Part shown: piece by piece, positions 58,351-64,000 of the stretch
Numbering within the stretch: the first letter of the stretch is position 1
Layout: the number at the start of each line of letters is the position of its first letter
The notes under the pieces: model-generated
Seen by the model: only the letters and a program-made list of their open reading frames with translations
The model's database searches: none
Told to the model about the DNA's origin: nothing
Position numbers and translations under genes: made by a program
Source: Bathymodiolus brooksi
Taxonomy: Eukaryota > Mollusca > Bivalvia > Mytilida > Modiolidae
Direction of reading: 5' to 3'
DNA: 64,000 bases
Assembly (NCBI GenBank): GCA_963680875.1
Contig: OY804586.1
Span: 53,354,203 to 53,418,202 of the forward strand

Positions 58351-58784
58351 ATAATATTTCTCTAATTGTACCACTTTTCACATTCGCAGGGCATTATCGT
58401 GGCATTCGTATGTTATAAAGTACTTGTTATGCATTAAGGTATATTCAGTAGTTGTTTAATTCCTTGTTTTTGTTAGCATATCATCTCTCTGATTTACATA
58501 TGTCCTTATATTTGTTTTTTGTTTGTTTGTATTAAGTAAACCCTTTTCAGATTTTCAGTGAGTGTAAATGTCAAAAACACTTTCACGTCACATATTGATA
58601 AAAAAATATTTTTGACATTTTTCTTGACTTCTTTATCTTTATACATTTTCAATATATGAAAATGCATCGCTTATAATCGTTTCTGCAGAGACGGAATATA
58701 TTTCGACAAGATCTTGGTATCGGAATATAAACTTTTTAAGAGATCGAATAAGGCGAATCTTTTTAAGGCACATATATGATAGTG
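58351..58784. other. No feature recognised
   Basis: AT-rich; no repeat or ORF of note. Confidence 0.5.
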
Positions 58785-59245
58785 TAACGTGCAGGGGGTT
58801 GCACGTCACTGGCGTAATCCGGTTCGTACCCGAGTTACTCCTCTGGATTCAAGTGACGCTCTGTATATCGTGTTTTTAGCTTATACAGTTAAACCTATGG
58901 ACCTGTGCGTTTTCGGCACCTGTGCGTTTTACGCACGCACCTATTGTTAGCTTAACCTGTGCGTTTTACCCTCGCACCTATTGCCAGTTTAACCTGTGCG
59001 TTTTACGCACGTACCTATTACTGGTTCAGCCTGTGCGTTTGTGACGACCGCACCTATTACTAGATAAACCTGTGCGTTTTACACACGCCACTATAGCTAA
59101 TTCAACCCGTGCGTTTTACGCACGCCACTATAGCTAATTCAACCTGTGCGTTTTTAGAGCACTTGTGTGTCAGTCCTGTGCGTTTTACGCACGCTACTAT
59201 AGCTAATTCAACCTGTGCGTTCTTACAGTCTGTGCGTAAAGCTGC
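58785..59245. repeat. CpG-rich ~42-bp array of 'cctgtgcgttttacgcacg' hairpins
   Basis: Begins with a perfect palindromic word 'ACGTGCAGGGGGTTGCACGT' (7-bp arms). It continues as about ten units of 'cctgtgcgttttacgcacg' + 'c.cctattac' or 'ccactatagctaattcaa'. Each intact unit contains GTGCGT-TTT-ACGCAC, a 6-bp stem hairpin. CpG density is far above the surroundings. No ORF spans it. Confidence 0.85.
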
Positions 59246-60149
59246 TAATCAAGTAACCAAGAGCGAATACTAGTATTGCATAGGGTTATTTGAACAAACA
59301 TGTAGCTCGACAGAGCAACCCAAAGTGACAAGACACGCTGTGACAAGCGTTTATATACCCTGTTTTGGACTATACCATTTTATACAGACGATTCCAAAAG
59401 TCTGCATCATCAAAACGATTGTATATAACCCAATGATAATCATAAAGCGTGTAAAAGATCAGACTATTTCCGTGCATTATTTCATATCCCGACCCGTTTA
59501 TGACTCTGTTACTTATCGTATTAATTATAAACATTATGGAAACTAAAAATAGAAACTATTTGTATGCTTAAAAAATGTCTTATTTAACCAACCACTTGAT
59601 AAATGAAAATGGTCTACTGTTTCGAAAGTTGTAAATTAATTATTTGCATGCCAACTTTGTATATTAAACAATTAAAACAACATACACCAAAGGGGAATTC
59701 ATGGAAGTGGGGAAGGAAATTATACGGTCAAGTGCACAAATTATCACCTATTTATAGCCTTAATTTATTTTTAGAATTTGCATACACATTTTAAATACGT
59801 GTTAACTAATTTTGTCACAATAGTCAACTATTGTCCAATAAATAATAAATAAATAAAATTGAATAATAAAATTTATTTTGACATCAGCATTGTCTCAAAC
59901 AAGTCACACATAGATAAAATGACAAAACATTAGATAAGATAAATATATGCCCAAAAAAAAATACAAGCTGTGAAATCGCTAATTATTTAATCAAATTTTA
60001 ATGAGTGTATATTATTTACATTGCTTCTCTTTAATCACTGATTGATATTAATTAAGAAACTAATCATATCCACAAAGTTAACAATCCCTTTGGATAGCCG
60101 CCATCAAACTCCAAATAAATGAAATGAAACAATACCGACGTTATTTTCC
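59246..60149. other. Intron, no gene
   Basis: AT-rich. ORFs of 73 and 63 codons have no motif or splice context. 'ataataaataaataaaattg' is a simple tract at 59,842. Confidence 0.5.
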
Positions 60150-61262
60150 CCCGAGTACGGATCCGTAGTACAGTTTTTATATTCGTAACTGTTTCGATTG
60201 TCCAAGTGGTTTAAGAGAAGAAGCGTTTTGAAACATTTTTCCTATAGGGTCCAATGTTAAACTAAGTCCTGCCGTAGCCGCCATTTTGAATTTCATATCG
60301 GAACAAAAAACCTAAAGTTTGTAGAGGATCATCCAAGGAACATTCATGTAAAGCTTGGCTTTAATCATATTTGTAGTTTCTGAGAAGAAGGCATTTGAAC
60401 ATTTTCCCATATTTTTAGAGGATCTTCCAATGATCATTCCTGGGCAGTTTGGTTTAAATTGTCCAAGTGGTTTCAGAAAGGAAGCGTTTTGAAACATTTT
60501 TCCCATAGGGTCCAATGTTAAATTAAGTCCTGCTGTAGCCGCCATCTTCCATTTTTTATCGGAACAAAAAACTTAAATTTGTAGAGGACCATCCAATGAA
60601 CATTCCTGTCTAGTTTGGATTCAGTCTGATCTGTAGTTTCTGAGAAGAAGGCATTTGAACACTTTCCCATAGGGTCCAATGTTAATCTATGTCCTGCGGT
60701 GGCGGTCATCTTGGATTTCCGATAGGCATAAAAAACCTAAACTTTGTAGTAGAGGACCTTTCAATGATCATTCCTGGGCAGTTTGGTTTCAATTGTCCAT
60801 GTGGTTTAAGAGAACAAGCGTTTTGAAACATTTTTCCTATAGGGTCCAATTTTAAACTAAGTCCTGCCGTAGCCGCCATTTTGAATTTCATATCAGAACA
60901 AAAAACCTAAAGTTTGTAGAAGACCATCCAATGAACATTCATGTACAATTTGGCTTTAATCATATGTGTAGTTTCTCAGAAGGAGGCATTTGAACATTTT
61001 CCCATCTGGTCCAATGTTAATCTATGTCCTGCGGTGGTGGCCATCTTGGATTTCAGATCCACATAAAAAAAATAAACTTGGTAAAGGACATTCCAAGGAT
61101 CATTAATTTACAGCTTGGGTTCAGTCAGTTCATTAGTTTCAGAGAAGAGGGTCTTTAAAATTTCAGCCAATCAGAGCATATTATTGGTCCTGGCAGCCAT
61201 GTTGAATATTCGACTGGAACGAAAAACAGCAACTTTGTAGAGGACCATCCAAGGAACTAGTC
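60150..61262. repeat. Alternating ~165-bp units forming ~330-bp higher-order repeats
   Basis: Two unit types alternate. Type 1 has 'gatcattcctgggcagtttg' + 'gttt.aattgtcca.gtgg' (60,434 and 60,766). Type 2 has 'gaacattc.tgt…ttggctttaatcat' or 'ttcagtctgatctgtag' (60,340, 60,598, 60,930). Each carries 'cccatagggtccaatgtta' and a 'gtcctgc.gt.gc.gccatctt' block. It belongs to the same superfamily as 57,176 and 48,536; the minus-strand ORFs repeat with the array. Confidence 0.85.
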
Positions 61263-61276
61263 CGAGATTCCTCTGT

Positions 61277-61640
61277 CGTTTAACGTCAGAGGGTGATATA
61301 TACGGAACACAGGGGATTTGCCTCACCAGCTCTAGGATCGGCACATTTCCACGTTTCGTGGCTATCAGATTTTATTTTCTATCAGAAACCCTTATATAAA
61401 TCGCTTCACCAATCATTTTTCTATTCATTTAAAACCATCTTACCCTCAGAAAGTGGTGTTACACTCCATTACAGCACGATTTTGCCTTAGATCCTATTAT
61501 TCCGCCATTTGACTTCCATTTTCGAATCTACAAACGTGATCTCGCGATACTAACTGAATGATAACAGTAACGCATTGCATGATGGGAGCTACTTAATTCA
61601 GCGCACCAAAATTATTTGAGCATTATTTGCATACGTAAAC
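61277..61640 (-). repeat. Left arm of a large inverted repeat
   Basis: 61,277-61,525 is the inverse of 62,830-63,075 at roughly 90% identity. Similarity continues more weakly to 61,640. Read on the minus strand it holds, in order, octamer 'ATGCAAAT', ZNF143-like 'CTCCCATCATGCAATGCG' (17 of 18 positions of YWCCCRNMATSCMYYRCR), 'TATCGCGAGA', a YY1-like 'CAAATGGCGGAA', a donor-like 'GAGG|GTAAGATGG' and TATA 'TTTATATAAG'. Confidence 0.85.
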
Positions 61641-61828
61641 AACATTCAAATCACATGGAAGACCATACATTTAAGCGTATTCTACAGGACAAACAGTCCA
61701 TCTATAGATCAAAGCAGAGCAGAAGGAAATAATACAGAATGTGTTGGAAAGAAAAGATTCAATGGTAGAGTGTTGCCAATGGCCTTCGGAAAGAGCATGT
61801 GTTACGTCCCTCTTTTTTTGGACAAGGT

Positions 61829-62597
61829 CAGTGTGGGAAACGACCGCTCGCCAACGGCGAGAGGAAATTTCGGGTGGCGAGTAAGATCCACTTTATACTC
61901 GCTGGTCTGGCGAGTAACAGTTGTAAGGCGAGTAGGAACATGAAAACGCTTGCCACGATAACTGGTTACAGCTTTAAAATATCATAGCTCCCAAACAGTT
62001 AAATGTTCTGTTAACTGTAGTGTACATGTCATTTATCCAACATTTTATTAATCATTGTAATCGATTAGAAAACATTCCGTCATTTCTGTCAACAGAAAAG
62101 TTAAGTATACAATCCCGACCCCGCATAATTTTGCCAAGGTCGATTTCACGATTAAATGAAATATTGTTTCATTACAAATAGATGTGATGACTTTAAAAAA
62201 ATAATGCAAATAAAATAATTTGGTTTTGAAATATTTCAAACGAATTTGTATCGAAAACCTACGCGAAAACATAAAGTTAAATATGTGTCGCAACCGGGTT
62301 TGACATACATGTTTTATACCGCGCATTAAAACTTAAAAGACGAAGACAACGAAATTGAGGAAGAGATCAACGCAGCTCTTAAGAGAGTGTTGATCCTTCT
62401 TGACGAAGTTAATGACTTGTCAAAATCTGCAAAATAAATTGTTGAACATTACTGTATTGTTTATTTGGTATTTGTTGGCGAGTTTAAAAAAAATGTCACT
62501 CGCCAAACATGGCGAGCTCTATTTCATTTTGGCGAGTACTTGTTTCAGTCCACTCGCCATTTTGGCGAGTGTTTGAAAAAAATGGTTTCCCACACTG
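61829..62597 (+). mobile_element. hAT-like element, 769 bp, perfect 6-bp TSD
   Basis: Termini 'CAGTGTGGGAAAC' and 'GTTTCCCACACTG' are exact inverses and are flanked by 'CAAGGT' on both sides (61,823-61,828 and 62,598-62,603). CAGTG ends fit hAT, including the groups that make 6-bp rather than 8-bp duplications. Both subterminal zones are packed with GGCGAG/CTCGCC words (61,844-61,935 and 62,477-62,571), likely transposase-binding repeats. No transposase is present, so it is non-autonomous. It sits in the spacer of the large inverted repeat and is younger than it. Confidence 0.9.
62330..62437 (+). pseudogene. Coding tail carried inside the hAT-like element
   Basis: A short open stretch reads NLKDEDNEIEEEINAALK then RVLILLDEVNDLSKSAK and stops, with AATAAA overlapping the stop. 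The acidic, helix-like composition is unlike the surrounding AT-rich sequence. It looks like the last exon of a protein, either the lost element-encoded protein or a captured host fragment. An in-frame TAA lies just upstream; 'acttaaaag' could be a weak acceptor. Confidence 0.45.
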
Positions 62598-62754
62598 CAA
62601 GGTACTACATCATTTTTTTTTTCTTATGGTTATCTGTAATTCACTATTGCTGTTAAAATCATTACCAATCAATATAATCAACTGTATTAAATTGTATGTT
62701 AATTGTTCTGCCTTAACAGGCATGTATGATTGGCAATACAAATATTTGTTTGTT

Positions 62755-63075
62755 TGTTTATATGCAAATCATCTCCCATGATACATTGCGGTAATCGTGG
62801 TTTTCTCGTAGTCACGTGACAAATGTTTGAAAAATGGAAGACAAATGGCGGAATCATAGGATCTAAGGCAAAATCGTGCTGTAATGGAGTGTAGCACCAC
62901 TTTCTGAGGGTAAGATGGTTATGAATGAATAGAAAAATGATTGGTGAAGCGATTTATATAAGGGTTTCTGATAGAAAATAAAATCCGATAGCCACGAAAC
63001 GTGGAAATGTGCTGACCCAGAGTTGGAGAAGCAAATCCGCTGTTTTCCGTATGTATCACCCTCTGACGTTGAACG
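62755..63075 (+). repeat. Right arm of the large inverted repeat
   Basis: Inverse partner of 61,277-61,640. Differences between arms are single-base changes plus a few indels, most of them outside the core 62,830-63,075. It lies directly beside exon A of the minus-strand gene, within its following intron. Confidence 0.85.
62762..62961 (+). promoter_or_regulatory. snRNA-type promoter-like arrangement
   Basis: 'ATGCAAAT' (62,762-62,769, perfect octamer) is followed by 'CTCCCATGATACATTGCG' (62,773-62,790; 16 of 18 matches to the ZNF143/STAF consensus), the classic distal element of snRNA and Pol III type 3 genes. A TATA 'TTTATATA' at 62,953-62,960 predicts a start near 62,983, about 215 bp from the octamer, as expected. 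A TTTT at 63,043-63,046 would end a transcript of about 60 nt containing the hairpin CCACG-AAA-CGTGG. No known snRNA sequence is recognised, and no clear PSE is seen in this orientation. Confidence 0.4.
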
Positions 63076-63119
63076 GCTACAGCAACTTTATTAATGCTGT
63101 TAAACAATACTATGCTTAC

Positions 63120-63213
63120 CTCACACAAGGTACAAAGGTCCTCGGTGATCTTATGATTTGATCTATATGTTGTACATTATTGCCAATACTAATTGTGGAC
63201 ACATCCAATGAAC
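63120..63213 (-). CDS. Internal coding exon of the minus-strand gene (exon A)
   Basis: A 94-nt exon with acceptor 'aaattgtgttattcag' and donor 'GTGAG|GTAAGCATAG'. It takes one base from upstream and reads SLDVSTISIGNNVQHIDQ then IIRSPRTFVPCV, leaving AG, which exon B completes to Arg. One frame is open; the others are closed. With B and C it yields an 80-residue C-terminus. Upstream exons must lie beyond the window. Family not recognised. Confidence 0.55.
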
Positions 63214-63369
63214 CTGAATAACACAATTTAGAACTCATTACTACCATATGTGTCTTAAATTAATAAATAAATTGATATGCAACTACACTATTGACACAAA
63301 AATAAAAAAAAGTAAAAAGTCACTCATTTAAACTGTTTTTATCATGAAAAAATATCTTTTATTCTCAAA
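63214..63369. other. Spacer
   Basis: AT-rich intron; nothing recognised. Confidence 0.5.
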
Positions 63370-64000
63370 GGGTGCGGGTGGCTCAATGAGTTAGGTAGTT
63401 GGATTACCTAACAATTTATACAAGCCTATCACCAATACGGTATGGGTTCACAACCGGCTTTGTAAATTGCAACCAGAGCCTCCTAGGAGCCTGTAATCAC
63501 TCACCTGGATGAAAGCTGCTTTCAATAACAACGCAGCTGCACTGTGGTGGCCATCTTGGTGGGAGAGTGCGACTGCCGGACACAATTTTGGAAAAGGACC
63601 ATCCAATGACTATTCCATCAAAGTTTCTAATTGAGCTACTGGTTCCCAACAAGATGGTTTTTATGTGAATTTCATCCCCCCTTTTTCTATTCTTGGTTGG
63701 AAGTCGGGATCACCGGACACAATTTTCAAGCGGGGCCACCCAAGGACCATTCTACCAAAATTTGGTTGCAATTGGCCCAGTGGTTTCTGAGAAGATTAAA
63801 ATGTGAAATGTTGACGGACGGACGACGGAATATATGTTAAACTACTCCTTGCTATGTAGCTGCAGTTAAAATTTGAGCTCATTTTGACTTATACTAAAGC
63901 AGCAATGGACAATTGAAGAAATTTATATTTTTAGCAACAGCAATCCTCTCGAGTGGAGGGCGGGGCTGTTGGACACAATTTTGAAAGGGACCCATCCAGG
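63370..64000 (+). mobile_element. tRNA-headed composite repeat (SINE-3), cut by window end
   Basis: Head 'gggtgcgggtggctcaatga' contains an A-box-like TGGCTCAATGAG and, about 60 bp on, a B-box-like 'GGGTTCACAACC'. It then passes into 'cctgtaatcactcacctgg' and the bivalve 'ggccatcttggt…gaccatccaatgac…gtggtttctgagaagatta' body, ending in 'gaatatatgttaaactact' units like those at 48,798. It shows that the tandem family at 48.5-49.9 kb belongs to a tRNA-headed element. Confidence 0.75.

Noticed and set aside
62983..63046. Known snRNA (U1-U7, U6atac, 7SK) or tRNA-Sec downstream of the octamer/ZNF143 sites
   Set aside because: None of the diagnostic strings of these RNAs, as I remember them, is present; only the promoter-like layout is reported.
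63370..63470. tRNA gene at the SINE-3 head
   Set aside because: Box spacing is too long and no cloverleaf is evident; the same head is linked to a dispersed repeat body.

Overview
The window is AT-rich eukaryotic DNA that is almost entirely non-coding and repeat-derived. Several repeat families match, from memory and without a search, ones I associate with bivalve molluscs: tRNA-headed SINEs ending in 'ggcgttaaac'; a 'gaccatccaa…tttggtt…gtggtttcagagaagaag' repeat; and a 'ccccccgcaaac…gtccgtccgtccgt' repeat. A bivalve, possibly mussel-like, is the best guess. Nothing looks bacterial, and there is no complete host gene, rRNA, canonical tRNA or CRISPR array.

Layout. 1-12 kb: scattered SINEs (two tRNA-headed families), 180-bp and ~165-bp short tandem blocks, and small non-autonomous DNA transposons. 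12.4-19 kb: two 3' LINE fragments on the minus strand, each interrupted by an inverted-repeat element, a PHD-finger-like ORF with a lost cysteine, and further inverted-repeat elements. 20.1-26.2 kb: a cluster of dead transposons. It holds a hAT element keeping only the transposase C-terminal part, a frameshifted APE-type LINE, and a decayed Gypsy-type pol on the minus strand split by a SINE with a perfect 10-bp target-site duplication. 26.9-33.9 kb: about 7 kb of a 52-bp satellite in two diverged subfamilies. 36.5-37.7 kb: a 162-bp satellite. 38.5-44.15 kb: about 116 copies of a 49-bp satellite carrying a 1,668-bp (34-unit) internal duplication.

The best host-gene signal is on the minus strand. 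Three exons, at 63,120-63,213, 50,140-50,222 and 44,189-44,256, have good splice sites and matching phases. They read as one 80-residue C-terminal tail ending in a stop codon. The last exon lies about 40 bp from the 49-bp satellite, so the 3' UTR may run into it. The family is not recognised. Everything between those exons (44-63 kb) would be intronic: more SINEs, foldback elements, a 400-bp MITE with 35-bp terminal repeats, a CpG-rich array whose units form hairpins, and a large inverted repeat at 61.3-63.1 kb.

The inverted repeat at 61.3-63.1 kb is the most unusual single structure. Its two divergent arms are about 90% alike, and each carries an octamer next to a ZNF143/STAF-like site, then a TATA box about 190 bp downstream in the right arm. 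That is the layout of an snRNA-type (Pol III type 3) promoter. The spacer is split by a 769-bp hAT-like element with a perfect 6-bp target-site duplication.
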